DNA of 64,000 nt from Clostridium ihumii AP5 (GTDB taxonomy: Bacteria > Bacillota > Clostridia > Clostridiales > Clostridiaceae): positions 60,326 through 124,325 of the forward strand of contig NZ_CCAT010000044.1 of NCBI RefSeq assembly GCF_000612845.1, written 5' to 3'. The position numbers and the translations under genes were made by a program. Every line of letters starts with the position of its first letter. Position 1 is the stretch's first letter. Below, piece after piece: positions 1 to 8,557 of this stretch. The notes beneath the pieces were generated by a model that was not told the DNA's origin, did not search any database, and worked only from the letters and a program-made list of their open reading frames with translations.

Positions 1-2
1 TA

Positions 3-479
3 GAAGATAGATATAATTTAGTTAAAAAAGGTTGTGAACATCTTAAAAATGTTAAAGTAATAAAAGGAACAGAATATATAATATCATCAGCTACGTTCCC
101 ATCTTACTTTCTACGTAAGAAAGATGATATATTAAGTGCATACACAACTTTAGATGCAACTATTTTTGGAAAGTACTTTGCTAAAAAGTTTAATATAAAG
201 AAAAGATATGTGGGTAGTGAGCCTTATTGTGAAGTTACTAATGCATACAACAAAACTTTAAAAGATATATTACCAGGTTTTGATGTAGAAGTTGTGGAAG
301 TTGAAAGAAAGACAGAAAAAGACAGTGCAATTAGTGCATCAAGAGTTAGGGAACTTATAAAAAATGATAGTATAACTGAGTTTAATGAATTAATACCTAA
401 AGTTACAATAGATTTTTTAAATAGCGAAAAAGGGAAGGAAATAGTGGAGAATATAAAAAATAGCAATTCTGCACACTAA
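3..479 (+). CDS. citC: [citrate (pro-3S)-lyase] ligase, 3' part (partial)
   Basis: This is the C-terminal part of citrate lyase ligase, which acetylates the thiol of the citrate lyase prosthetic group with acetate and ATP and so activates the enzyme. The open frame runs in from the left edge with no start visible. What is seen includes the segments SSATFPSYFLRK, GSEPYCEVTN and SAISASRVREL, which fit the nucleotidyltransferase-like C-terminal domain of CitC. The stop is 5 bp before citX, so the two are probably cotranscribed. The structural lyase genes citDEF do not follow, so they must lie upstream or elsewhere. The family assignment is from memory; the frame and the pairing with citX make it likely. 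Confidence 0.85.
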   Translation, partial: EDRYNLVKKGCEHLKNVKVIKGTEYIISSATFPSYFLRKKDDILSAYTTLDATIFGKYFAKKFNIKKRYVGSEPYCEVTNAYNKTLKDILPGFDVEVVEVERKTEKDSAISASRVRELIKNDSITEFNELIPKVTIDFLNSEKGKEIVENIKNSNSAH

Positions 480-484
480 GAGTT

Positions 485-1015
485 ATGGATAGAGAAGAAA
501 TATTAAAAGCAAATGCAATACTAGAATCAAGAGAAGAACGAGTTAATCTTATAGAAAAGGTAGCAAGTGAGTATAAAGGTACAATTATTGTAGCTAGAGT
601 AAACTATCCAGGTGTAAATAAAGAAAATGATATAAGTGAATTCATTATAAATGAAGGTAGAGAAGAACTTATAAAAATATTTAATAATAGGATAGAATAC
701 ATATTAGATAAAAAGTCTGCGGAAGGTCCATATATAATTATGGCTATAAATGATGATAATTACGATGTTAAAAGAAAAACTGTATCATTAGAAAATGAAC
801 ACAAGCTAGGTAGATTTTGGGATATAGATGTATATGAAACTACTGATGGCGAATTTTTAAAATCTATAAGTAGGGAAACTGTAGGATGCGAGAAAAGAAA
901 ATGTTTTATATGTGATAACTATGCTCATATTTGTATAAGAAGCAAAAATCATACAGTAAAAGAAGTAGAGGACTTTTTAATAAATAAGGTTAGAGAATAT
1001 ACTGATATTAATTGA
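485..1015 (+). CDS. citX: Citrate lyase holo-[acyl-carrier protein] synthase
   Basis: CitX transfers the 2'-(5''-triphosphoribosyl)-3'-dephospho-CoA prosthetic group to the acyl carrier subunit of citrate lyase. The 176-residue length is typical. Recognisable features are the N-terminal REEILKANAILESREERV, the central KRKTVSLENEHKLGRFWDIDV region and the cysteine cluster GCEKRKCFICDNYAHICIR. The ATG is close behind the citC stop without a strong separate ribosome site, which suggests translational coupling. Both genes belong to citrate fermentation. No citG or lyase subunit follows; instead there is a repeat-like intergenic stretch. Confidence 0.85.
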   Translation: MDREEILKANAILESREERVNLIEKVASEYKGTIIVARVNYPGVNKENDISEFIINEGREELIKIFNNRIEYILDKKSAEGPYIIMAINDDNYDVKRKTVSLENEHKLGRFWDIDVYETTDGEFLKSISRETVGCEKRKCFICDNYAHICIRSKNHTVKEVEDFLINKVREYTDIN

Positions 1016-1410
1016 AAATGAAAAATTGAAAATGAAAAATTGATAATGGAAAGTGAATGTTAAAGTAGTTCTATTTTAAAATGTCATTACCATCTTTGTA
1101 GGCTAGAATTCATTCTTACAAAATATCATTTGGATATATTGCTTTAAAAAATTTATATCCAAAGCAAAGACCGCCAAGGTTAAAACCTCAGCTACGAAGG
1201 GGAGAAATTATTAATCACTATGTAGGGTGGAATTTATTCTAACTGGATTTTAGGGGAGCATCAAAACCTAAGATCACCAAGATTGAAATCTCAGCTACAA
1301 AGAAAAAGGGGAAAAGTGACAATTTATCTATAGGCGAGGTTTCAACCTTGCCTAGTGGCATTTGAATATAGTACTTTCTAATTTTCAATTTGTTCCAAGA
1401 AAAAAGCTAA
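1016..1410. repeat. MITE-like intergenic element with internal repeats
   Basis: No gene is visible in this gap. It starts with tandem GAAAATGAAAAATT-type units and ends with TCTAATTTTCAATTTGTTCC, roughly their reverse complement, as in terminal inverted repeats. Inside are two related 33-bp units (1168-1200 and 1271-1303), both reading CCAAG-TT-AAA-CTCAGCTAC, and an inverted relative at 1331-1353. Each contains a small self-complementary core such as AGGTTAAAACCT. The left end (GATAATGGAAAGTGAATG) resembles sequence next to the repeat near 46.2 kb. I read it as a degenerate non-coding mobile repeat or a structured RNA; no transposase is present. Confidence 0.45.
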
Positions 1411-1496
1411 GAGTTAAATTTAAAACTACTATTATCAATTAGTAATTGTATAAACGAAAATATTAGGTTGAAACACTATAGAAAGGCGGTGAAAGT

Positions 1497-2777
1497 TTGG
1501 AGAAGAGTAGAAAGTATTATGCGAAGGCAATGGATTTTTATAATGATGGATATCTTGATAAGTCTATGGAGTTTTGTGAAAAAAGCTTAAGTGCTAATAG
1601 GGCCAATTCTGCAACTTTAAACTTAAAAGGTCTTATTTATTATGTTAAGGGTGATTTAGAATCTGCTAGAAATCAGTGGAAGATGAATTATCGTATGAAT
1701 AATGATGAAGTTGCTAGAAAATATTTAGACGATAGTAAGAATGATAGGGAAAGTGTATATAAATTCAAAGAAGTTAATAAATTGATAAAAGCTATTAGAC
1801 CACAAGAAGCGTTAAAACTTTTAGAGCAATTGAAAGCTTCAGACTTTAACTCCATTAATTTAAATAATTTAATGGCAAATTGTTATATAAAATTAGGGGA
1901 GTATGAAAAATCGTATTATTATATATTAAAAACAATTGAAATAGATAAACATAATAAGATAGCAGAAGAAATGATTAAGTCTTTAGAAGATATAGGAGCA
2001 ATAAAACATAAGAAAAATGTTAATAAAAAGGCAATTGCCAGCATAATATGTATAGTAGTAATAGTGTCTTTAGGTTGTATCATAGGTGTAAATAAAGATA
2101 AGATTATTACTAGTTTTAAAAATGTAACAAACTTAAAAAAACAATCAGAAAAGGATGTGAAAAAAGAGGAAGAGAAGATTACAACCGAAGAAGTAAAAGA
2201 AGATAAAGAAACTGAACAACAAGAACAAGAAGCAAAGCCTAAAGAAGAAGTGAAAGAAAAGAGCACATTTTCAATAGAAAAAGTAAAATCGTATATTGAT
2301 AGTAAAAACTACGAAGAACTTTTAAAAGTAATAGAAGAATATAAAAATGAGCAATTAGGAATAAATGAAAAGCAAATGTACATTAATGCATATAATCTTG
2401 TAAAAGAGGATGCAATTGGAATATATTATGACAAAGCTCAAGAATACATAGGGAAAAAAGAGTATAAAAAAGCAGTAGATGAACTAACTAAAATATATAA
2501 TATTAGTGATGGGAATTATTTAGAAGAACATATTATATATATGTTAGGTGTTTGTTATGAAGAACAGCATGACATTGTAACTTTATTAAAGTATTATGAA
2601 ATGTATGTAAACAAGTTCTCTAGTGGAAGTTATACTGAAGGTGTTTTATACAAATTAGCTGTTTTAAATGAAAATATAGACTTAGGGAAAGCTAAGGGGT
2701 ATGCTGAAAAGTTAAATAATGATTTTCCAGAGTCACAATATAATAATTCAAATATACAACAAATACTAAGTAAGTAA
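1497..2777 (+). CDS. TPR-repeat membrane protein with charged linker
   Basis: The function is not known. The 426-residue protein starts with TTG, preceded by AAAGGCGG seven bases away. Residues 1-170 hold tetratricopeptide-like helices (for example AMDFYNDGYLDKSMEFCEKS and LNLKGLIYYVKGDLESARNQW). One membrane segment follows near residues 178-199 (ASIICIVVIVSLGCIIGV), then a Glu/Lys-rich linker, and a second set of TPR-like helices (EYIGKKEYKKAVDELTKIY) forms the C-terminal half. This predicts a cytoplasmic N-terminal and an extracellular C-terminal TPR domain joined by a flexible linker, a scaffold-like design. Thioredoxin follows 41 bp downstream. Confidence 0.75.
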   Translation: MEKSRKYYAKAMDFYNDGYLDKSMEFCEKSLSANRANSATLNLKGLIYYVKGDLESARNQWKMNYRMNNDEVARKYLDDSKNDRESVYKFKEVNKLIKAIRPQEALKLLEQLKASDFNSINLNNLMANCYIKLGEYEKSYYYILKTIEIDKHNKIAEEMIKSLEDIGAIKHKKNVNKKAIASIICIVVIVSLGCIIGVNKDKIITSFKNVTNLKKQSEKDVKKEEEKITTEEVKEDKETEQQEQEAKPKEEVKEKSTFSIEKVKSYIDSKNYEELLKVIEEYKNEQLGINEKQMYINAYNLVKEDAIGIYYDKAQEYIGKKEYKKAVDELTKIYNISDGNYLEEHIIYMLGVCYEEQHDIVTLLKYYEMYVNKFSSGSYTEGVLYKLAVLNENIDLGKAKGYAEKLNNDFPESQYNNSNIQQILSK

Positions 2778-2818
2778 TAATAACTATATTTTAATGATAT
2801 AGGAAATGGGGTGCTTTT

Positions 2819-3130
2819 ATGAATGAGTTAAATAAAAGTAATTTAAATTCAGAACTGTTAGACACAGATAAACCAATAGTACTTGATTTTTGGGCAAATT
2901 GGTGTGGTCCATGTGAAAGGTTAGCACCAGTAATAGATGAACTATCTAGTGAAATGACAGATGCAATCTTTGTGAAAATAAACATAGATGATAGCATGGA
3001 AATTGCTAAAAAGTTTAAAGTAATGAGTATACCAACTATTAAAATTATTAAAAATGGTGAAGTGGTAGACACATCTATAGGATACAAAGATAAAAATGAT
3101 TTAAAATCAATAATAGAAAAACATATATAA
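2819..3130 (+). CDS. trxA: Thioredoxin
   Basis: A small cytoplasmic dithiol oxidoreductase of 103 residues with the complete thioredoxin fold. The active site is in FWANWCGPCERLAPVIDEL (Cys-Gly-Pro-Cys near residues 30-33), and the cis-proline loop MSIPTIKI is present. It keeps target protein cysteines reduced, taking electrons from a thioredoxin reductase that is not in this window. The ATG has an upstream GGAAATGGGGTG ribosome site. A strong terminator follows directly, so this is the end of the transcription unit that starts with the TPR protein or with its own promoter. Confidence 0.93.
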   Translation: MNELNKSNLNSELLDTDKPIVLDFWANWCGPCERLAPVIDELSSEMTDAIFVKINIDDSMEIAKKFKVMSIPTIKIIKNGEVVDTSIGYKDKNDLKSIIEKHI

Positions 3131-3132
3131 AA

Positions 3133-3164
3133 AAAATAAGCCTTATGTAGGGCTTATTTTTTTT
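3133..3164 (+). terminator. Rho-independent terminator after thioredoxin
   Basis: The stem AAAATAAGCC / GGCTTATTTT has an 8-nt loop and is followed by a run of eight T residues. Confidence 0.9.
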
Positions 3165-3212
3165 ATATATTAATAAATATAATCATATTAAAATGGATGA
3201 AGATTAAATGGG

Positions 3213-3377
3213 CTACAAATCAGTAGAGTCAAATATATGATTTTCTTTAAAAACTTCTGTGCATTTACCATTAAATCTTATTAGTGTTTCTTCTGCTAAA
3301 GAGCTACCTTCTTGCATAGGAGCTAAACATAAGATTGTTAAAATTATTGCTGCAAACTTTATCATAAGTTTTCTCAT
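3213..3377 (-). CDS. Small predicted secreted peptide (54 aa)
   Basis: A short reading frame with a good ribosome site (AGAGGTGATAAT before ATG). The N-terminus MRKLMIKFAAIILTILCLAP is a typical signal peptide: positive residues, a hydrophobic core, then a likely cleavage region near SSLAEE. The mature part would be about 25 residues with one cysteine (FNGKCTEVFKENH). No family is recognised. It lies between the terminator of thioredoxin and another minus-strand gene for a membrane-anchored protein, whose transcript may continue into it. It could also be a truncated secreted protein. Confidence 0.55.
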   Translation of the reverse strand: MRKLMIKFAAIILTILCLAPMQEGSSLAEETLIRFNGKCTEVFKENHIFDSTDL

Positions 3378-3496
3378 ATATTATCACCTCTTTATGTAGT
3401 TTATTGTTACCTTAATCCAAGAAAAAATACATAATTTTTATAATCTATGTTTAAATCACTCAATATGCCAATTATATATAGGTATAAGAATAAATT

Positions 3497-4474
3497 TTAA
3501 AGATATTTAGACTTATATTCTTTGTAAAAACTCAAGAATTTGGAATAATATTCATTACAATTATCTAAATAACTTTTAGAATTATCATAAAGAGCATTTG
3601 ACATTTTTTTAGATTTTTTTTCATTTTTAGAATATACTTTTTCCATAGATAGTCCGTGTTTAAAGCTTTCAAGATAATTACCATATTCATCTATTGATAA
3701 ATTTAATTTTTCATATGATTTAACTGCACCATTAGGAATAGATAACTTTTTTAATTCACTACAAAGTGTGGAAAATTTACTTATATGATTATCCAATTCA
3801 GAAAGTGCTAATTCATAAGTCATTTCATTATTTCTAGCTTTAGATACAATCTCTAAAAGGTCTGTAGATTTTAAGTCATTAAAAGAACTTACAAATGTAT
3901 CTAATGTGGTTACAAAGATTTCATTTTGTTCAGATTGTATTTTATCTACCTTTTTCGTATTAGATTTATCTAGACAATAATTGTTAGTTAATTTAATAGC
4001 AGTAGAAAGTTCGCCTAAAATATTAGCATCTTTGACAAGTAATGAATAATTAGAATTAGCTGTGTCATAATAATTTTTAAGATTGGCTACACTAATGCTA
4101 TTATCTTTAGCCATAGGATTTTTAAGCATAAGTTCAATTTGCTCATAAATAAGTATGTTGTTATTTATGGCATCTGTATAGGCTTGAAGCTGTGTTTCAC
4201 TAGATATATTAGTAGTTTCTTTTACTTTATTTAAATTTTCCTTTAATGCAGGTATGTTTTTTAGTGCTTTATTATAATCCAAAGTATTATCTTTAATAAA
4301 TACTTTACAGCTATTATTAATATCTTGAATTTCTTTTAAATAACTTAACATACTGTTTTTAGCCACAGGGGTTTTGAAAATATTGTAACTTAAACAAAAA
4401 AGTGATATAGCAGCAAAAGCCACAAGTACATATTTAATGAAATCTGATTTTTTATCCTTTAAAACTATGTTCAT
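3497..4474 (-). CDS. Membrane-anchored helical protein of unknown function
   Basis: This 325-residue protein is not recognised. A short basic N-terminus (MNIVLKDKKSDFIKY) is followed by one hydrophobic segment (VLVAFAAISLFCLSYNIF, about residues 16-34), then about 290 residues that look almost entirely alpha-helical and rich in Asn, Lys, Ser and Leu. Such a design suggests an extracytoplasmic four-helix or coiled-coil domain, as in sensor or methyl-acceptor ligand domains, but no signalling domain is attached. The ribosome site AAGGAGGATAAG precedes the ATG. It is transcribed away from cdaA, with a 304-bp shared upstream region. Confidence 0.6.
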   Translation of the reverse strand: MNIVLKDKKSDFIKYVLVAFAAISLFCLSYNIFKTPVAKNSMLSYLKEIQDINNSCKVFIKDNTLDYNKALKNIPALKENLNKVKETTNISSETQLQAYTDAINNNILIYEQIELMLKNPMAKDNSISVANLKNYYDTANSNYSLLVKDANILGELSTAIKLTNNYCLDKSNTKKVDKIQSEQNEIFVTTLDTFVSSFNDLKSTDLLEIVSKARNNEMTYELALSELDNHISKFSTLCSELKKLSIPNGAVKSYEKLNLSIDEYGNYLESFKHGLSMEKVYSKNEKKSKKMSNALYDNSKSYLDNCNEYYSKFLSFYKEYKSKYL

Positions 4475-4778
4475 AAACTTATCCTCCTTAAAATGTTAAA
4501 AAACTTAAAAATTAAACTATGTTTTTATAAACTTATATTAAGAAGTGATAAGAAATATTCATGAAAAGTAATATTACTTTTAAATTATTTATAAAAAATT
4601 CTTAATTAATGGAATTTGATTTTATTATTTTTAAGTATATAAAGGTGTTTTTTTACATATAAAAATTAAAAAATAAATATTATTAAATGTATTATAAACA
4701 TATCCGTTAGTGTATAATTATATGTGTAAAAGTATTTTAAAATAAGAAAATAAAGTAGAAATAAGAGGTGAGGCAACA
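4475..4778. promoter_or_regulatory. Divergent upstream region of the 3.5-kb gene and cdaA
   Basis: This 304-bp region is extremely AT-rich and has no gene. A perfect TATAAT hexamer at 4713-4718 is a plausible -10 element for the cdaA operon, about 60 bp before its start; no clear -35 box sits 17 bp upstream. The ribosome site of cdaA is GAGGTGAGG. I saw no riboswitch-like structure. Confidence 0.35.
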
Positions 4779-5627
4779 ATGGAGGGTGTAAAGTTACTTC
4801 TAAATAGTTTAAAAGGATTTAATTTGTTTGCAGCCATAGATATATTAGTAGTATCCTTTATTTTCTATAAAGGTTATATGCTAATAAAGGAAACAAGGGC
4901 AGAGCAACTTTTAAAAGGAGTAATATTTATAATTTTATTAATTCCTATAAGCGAATTATTTAACTTAACTATGCTAAGTTGGATACTTACAAAAACTTTA
5001 ACAATAGGTGTTATAACAGTAGTTATTATATTTCAACCAGAAGTTAGAAAAGCGCTAGAACATTTAGGGCGAACTTCATTTGTAGATAAGATAATCTATG
5101 AAGATGAAGAAGTGATGAACAATGTAGTAAACGAGATAGTAGATGCAGTAGAAGCATTAGCAGCTGAAAAAACAGGTGCATTAATAATAATAGAACAAAA
5201 AACAGGTCTTGGAGATATTATTAATACAGGAAATGCTATAGATGCAGTAGTATCATCAGCTTTACTTCAAAACATATTTGTTGTTAACACTCCATTACAC
5301 GATGGAGCTACAATTATAAGAAATGATAGAATTGTAGCGGCAGGATGCTTCCTTCCTCTTACTAGTAATGATAAATTAAATAAACAATTAGGTACTAGAC
5401 ATAGAGCTGGTATAGGAGTTACAGAATTAACTGATTGTTTGACTATTATAGTTTCAGAAGAAACAGGAATAATTTCATTAGCAGTAAATGGTAGATTACT
5501 TAGAAATTATGACGGAGAGAAACTAAAAAATATTCTCGTGCGAATTATGAAAAGTAGACATAATAGTAAAGTAACATTTAAAGAGAGGGTTAGGTTATGG
5601 AAAAAGACAAAAAACAAGACATCTTAA
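4779..5627 (+). CDS. cdaA: Diadenylate cyclase CdaA (c-di-AMP synthase)
   Basis: CdaA makes the second messenger cyclic di-AMP from two ATP; c-di-AMP controls potassium and osmolyte uptake and wall homeostasis. The 282-residue protein has three N-terminal membrane helices (residues about 10-80) and a cytoplasmic DAC domain with both signature motifs: Asp-Gly-Ala at residues 175-177 (LHDGATII) and Arg-His-Arg at 207-209 (GTRHRAGIG). It overlaps the next gene, cdaR, by 31 bp, the usual tight coupling. In many Firmicutes glmM follows cdaR; here an oxidoreductase follows and glmM lies about 11 kb downstream. Confidence 0.95.
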   Translation: MEGVKLLLNSLKGFNLFAAIDILVVSFIFYKGYMLIKETRAEQLLKGVIFIILLIPISELFNLTMLSWILTKTLTIGVITVVIIFQPEVRKALEHLGRTSFVDKIIYEDEEVMNNVVNEIVDAVEALAAEKTGALIIIEQKTGLGDIINTGNAIDAVVSSALLQNIFVVNTPLHDGATIIRNDRIVAAGCFLPLTSNDKLNKQLGTRHRAGIGVTELTDCLTIIVSEETGIISLAVNGRLLRNYDGEKLKNILVRIMKSRHNSKVTFKERVRLWKKTKNKTS

Positions 5628-6844
5628 TTAGAATTTGTTGTGTAATAGCCTCTTTAATATTATGGATATATATAAGAAATGTAGAGAATCCAGTTACTAG
5701 TCATGTTATAAAGTATGTGCCAGTAGAAATTCAAAATGTAGAGACTTTAGAAGAACATGGATTAGTTGTAGTTGATGATCAAGATTATAGTATTGACATA
5801 ACAGTAAAGGGTGCATCACAAGCTGTTTATCAAATAGACAAAATGAAAGATTTTAAAATAGTTTCAGACTTAAGTAAATATGCATTAAAGGTTGGAGAAA
5901 ATAGAATTCCAGTTGAAATAAAAGAATCGCCATCAGGGGTTACAATAGTTTCAAATGAATCTATGTGGATAAAAGTTAAAATAGATAAATTAAAAGAAAA
6001 AGAAATGGAAATAAAACCAGAAATAATAGGGACTTTGCCAGAGGGATATCATATAGATGGAACTACAATATCAGTAGCAAATGTTAAAGTCCATGGTTCT
6101 GAAAAGTTGGTAGATCAAGTGGCTAACGTTGTTGCAAGAATTGATGTAACAGGAATTCAAAATGATATAAACAAAAATGTTGACTTAATTGCTGTTAATG
6201 AAGATGGAAATGCTGTAGAGGGTGTTAATCTATCAGTTACAAGCGTAAATGCAAAAGTCGACCTAAAAAAAGGAAAGGTAGTTCCAATACAAGTTCAGAC
6301 TACTGGTAATGTTTTGAAAGGAACACTTCAGGGCATTGAAGTTGAACCTAATAAGGTAGAAATACTAGGAAAAGATGGTGACGTTGGTAAAATAGAAGCT
6401 ATTTATACTGAAACAGTAGATTTGAGTCAAATAGTTCAAGATACTACATTAACTGTGAAGTTAGTTAATCCATCTAATTTAAAATTATCACTAGGAAGTG
6501 TTAATGTTAAAATAAATGTTTTAGAAGAGAAAAAGATAGAAAAAACTATAAAAGTGCCAATAAAACATATAAATGCTTTAGAAGGTGCAACTATTAAAGT
6601 AGATACTGAAATAGTTAATGTAACTATTACTGGAGATGAAAGTTTAATAAAAACTATAGCTGACAATAGTATAACAGCTACTATAGATTTAAAAGGGTTA
6701 AATGATGGAGATCATGCTGTTAAAATTTCTATAGCTGGTATTCCAGAGGGAGTTACAATATCATCTCAAAGTGCAGATAGCGTAAAAGTAAACATAAAGA
6801 AAAAAGTGGAGGAAAACAATACTGATGTGGATAAGAATCAATAA
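5597..6844 (+). CDS. cdaR: CdaA regulatory protein CdaR (YbbR-domain protein)
   Basis: CdaR binds CdaA from outside the membrane and modulates c-di-AMP synthesis. The 415-residue protein has one N-terminal membrane segment (ILIRICCVIASLILWIYI) followed by about four YbbR repeats, seen in recurring segments such as VEIQNVETLEEHGLVV, IKPEIIGTLPEGYHI, VPIQVQTTGNVLKG and VPIKHINALEGATI. The ATG lies inside the end of cdaA with an AGAGAGGGTTAGG ribosome site. The C-terminus overlaps the next gene by 20 bp. The number of repeats is estimated by eye. Confidence 0.9.
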   Translation: MEKDKKQDILIRICCVIASLILWIYIRNVENPVTSHVIKYVPVEIQNVETLEEHGLVVVDDQDYSIDITVKGASQAVYQIDKMKDFKIVSDLSKYALKVGENRIPVEIKESPSGVTIVSNESMWIKVKIDKLKEKEMEIKPEIIGTLPEGYHIDGTTISVANVKVHGSEKLVDQVANVVARIDVTGIQNDINKNVDLIAVNEDGNAVEGVNLSVTSVNAKVDLKKGKVVPIQVQTTGNVLKGTLQGIEVEPNKVEILGKDGDVGKIEAIYTETVDLSQIVQDTTLTVKLVNPSNLKLSLGSVNVKINVLEEKKIEKTIKVPIKHINALEGATIKVDTEIVNVTITGDESLIKTIADNSITATIDLKGLNDGDHAVKISIAGIPEGVTISSQSADSVKVNIKKKVEENNTDVDKNQ

Positions 6845-8429
6845 TATAAACTTAGATATAGATGAAGATTTAAGTAATTTAAATAAAATAGCAAGTAAAA
6901 AATTGAAGATAAAAGATAGTGATATAAAAGAACTTAGAGTTGTCAAAGAGTCTATAGATGCAAGAAAGAAAAACAATATTAAATTTAACTATGCAATAGA
7001 TGTTAAGTGTGATAATGCTGAGAGAATAGTTAAAAAAATAAACAGTAATGATGTAAAAATAGAAGAGAAAGTTTATGCTCCAGAATTTACATTCGGAACA
7101 GAAAAACTACAAAAAAGACCAATTATTATAGGGATGGGGCCAGCAGGACTTTTTGCTGGTCTTATTATGGCTCAAAAAGGGTATAAACCTATAATATTTG
7201 AACGTGGAGAAGATGTTGATGCAAGAACTGCATCTGTAGATAATTTTTGGAATCAAGGGAAGTTAAACACTGAATCTAATGTTCAATTTGGAGAAGGTGG
7301 AGCTGGTACATTTTCTGATGGAAAATTAACAACAAGAATAAAAGATATTAGATGTGATTATGTACTTAGAGAATTAGTTAATCACGGTGCACCGGAAGAA
7401 ATTTTATATATGGCAAAACCGCATATAGGAACTGATATATTAAAAGTTGTTGTTAAAAACATTAGAAAAAGAATTATAGAACTAGGTGGAGAAGTAAAAT
7501 TTAATTCAAAACTAGAAGATATAATTGTAAAAAATAATGAAGTTCAAGAAGTAGTTGTAAATGGTCAAAAAATACCATGTGATGTGTTAATTTTAGCAAT
7601 AGGACATAGTGCAAGAGATACATATGAGATGTTATTTAGAAGAGGAATATTTATGTCACCAAAGCCATTTGCAATTGGATTTAGAGTAGAGCACAAACAA
7701 GATCTTATAAATGAAAATCAATATGGTTCATATAAAAATCATCCAAGACTTAAGGCTGCAGAATATAAACTTACTCACACTGCAAAATGTACAGGTAGAG
7801 GCGTGTATAGTTTTTGTATGTGTCCTGGAGGACATGTAGTTGCTTCTGCATCAGAAGAAAACACTGTAGTTGTTAATGGTATGAGTAATTATAAAAGAAA
7901 TAATATAAATGCAAACTCAGCAATAGTAGCCTCAGTAAGGCCAGAAGATTTTGGAAGTGATTCACCAATTGCAGGAATTGAATTTCAAAGAAAATATGAA
8001 AAATTAGCATTTGAATTAGGTGGAAAAAATTACAATGCACCAGTTCAATTAGTAGAAGATTTCTTAAATGATAGAAAAAGCACAAAATTAAAAGGAATAG
8101 AACCAAGCTATACACCAGGAGTGGAGTTTAGTGACCTTAGAAATTGTATGCCAAACTATGTAGTAAATTCTATAAAAGAAGCTATGCCTGTATTTAATAG
8201 AAGAATACATGGATTTGCAGAAGGTGGAGCTATATTTACAGGAGTAGAAACAAGAACTTCTGCACCAGTAAGAATAAATAGGAATGAAGAAGATGTAAGC
8301 ATATCAACAAAAGGACTATATCCAGCTGGTGAAGGTGCTGGATATGCTGGTGGTATAATTTCAGCAGCTGTAGATGGTTTAAAAGTAAGTGAAACAATTA
8401 TGAAAAAATATAATATACCAAATTATTAG
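6825..8429 (+). CDS. FAD-dependent NAD(P)-type oxidoreductase
   Basis: A 534-residue flavoprotein of the large FAD-dependent dehydrogenase group found in Firmicutes. After an N-terminal domain of about 95 residues there is the dinucleotide-binding motif GMGPAGLFAGL, then the acidic strand end IIFERGEDV, and a conserved glycine-rich block FGEGGAGTFSDGKL. The C-terminus has the second FAD motif YPAGEGAGYAGGIISAAVDG. The substrate is unknown. It is cotranslated with cdaR (20-bp overlap), an association seen in other clostridia to my recollection but without an established link to c-di-AMP. The ribosome site is GTGGAGGAAAAC. Confidence 0.8.
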   Translation: MWIRINNINLDIDEDLSNLNKIASKKLKIKDSDIKELRVVKESIDARKKNNIKFNYAIDVKCDNAERIVKKINSNDVKIEEKVYAPEFTFGTEKLQKRPIIIGMGPAGLFAGLIMAQKGYKPIIFERGEDVDARTASVDNFWNQGKLNTESNVQFGEGGAGTFSDGKLTTRIKDIRCDYVLRELVNHGAPEEILYMAKPHIGTDILKVVVKNIRKRIIELGGEVKFNSKLEDIIVKNNEVQEVVVNGQKIPCDVLILAIGHSARDTYEMLFRRGIFMSPKPFAIGFRVEHKQDLINENQYGSYKNHPRLKAAEYKLTHTAKCTGRGVYSFCMCPGGHVVASASEENTVVVNGMSNYKRNNINANSAIVASVRPEDFGSDSPIAGIEFQRKYEKLAFELGGKNYNAPVQLVEDFLNDRKSTKLKGIEPSYTPGVEFSDLRNCMPNYVVNSIKEAMPVFNRRIHGFAEGGAIFTGVETRTSAPVRINRNEEDVSISTKGLYPAGEGAGYAGGIISAAVDGLKVSETIMKKYNIPNY

Positions 8430-8499
8430 ACAATTTAGTTGATATTTGTATTAACAGTTTGTTAAAATAAAAAAAGGGAATAAATAAAAAAAATGGTAG

Positions 8500-8525
8500 C
8501 AGATAATATTGGGGAATATTATCTG
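8500..8525. promoter_or_regulatory. Perfect 11-bp inverted repeat upstream of buk
   Basis: CAGATAATATT and its exact complement are separated by GGGG. The hairpin lies 33 bp before the butyrate kinase start. There is no T-run directly after it, so it is either a weak terminator of the preceding operon or an operator/leader hairpin for buk. A smaller palindrome, TTAACAGTTTGTTAA, lies about 45 bp further upstream and resembles Rex half sites in the wrong relative orientation. Confidence 0.4.
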
Positions 8526-8557
8526 TTATCTAATATTTGCAATTGGGGGTATATTTT

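Noticed and set aside
8440..8460. TTAACAGTTTGTTAA as a Rex site before butyrate kinase
   Set aside because: Half sites are in the opposite relative orientation to the Rex consensus; kept only as a palindrome remark.
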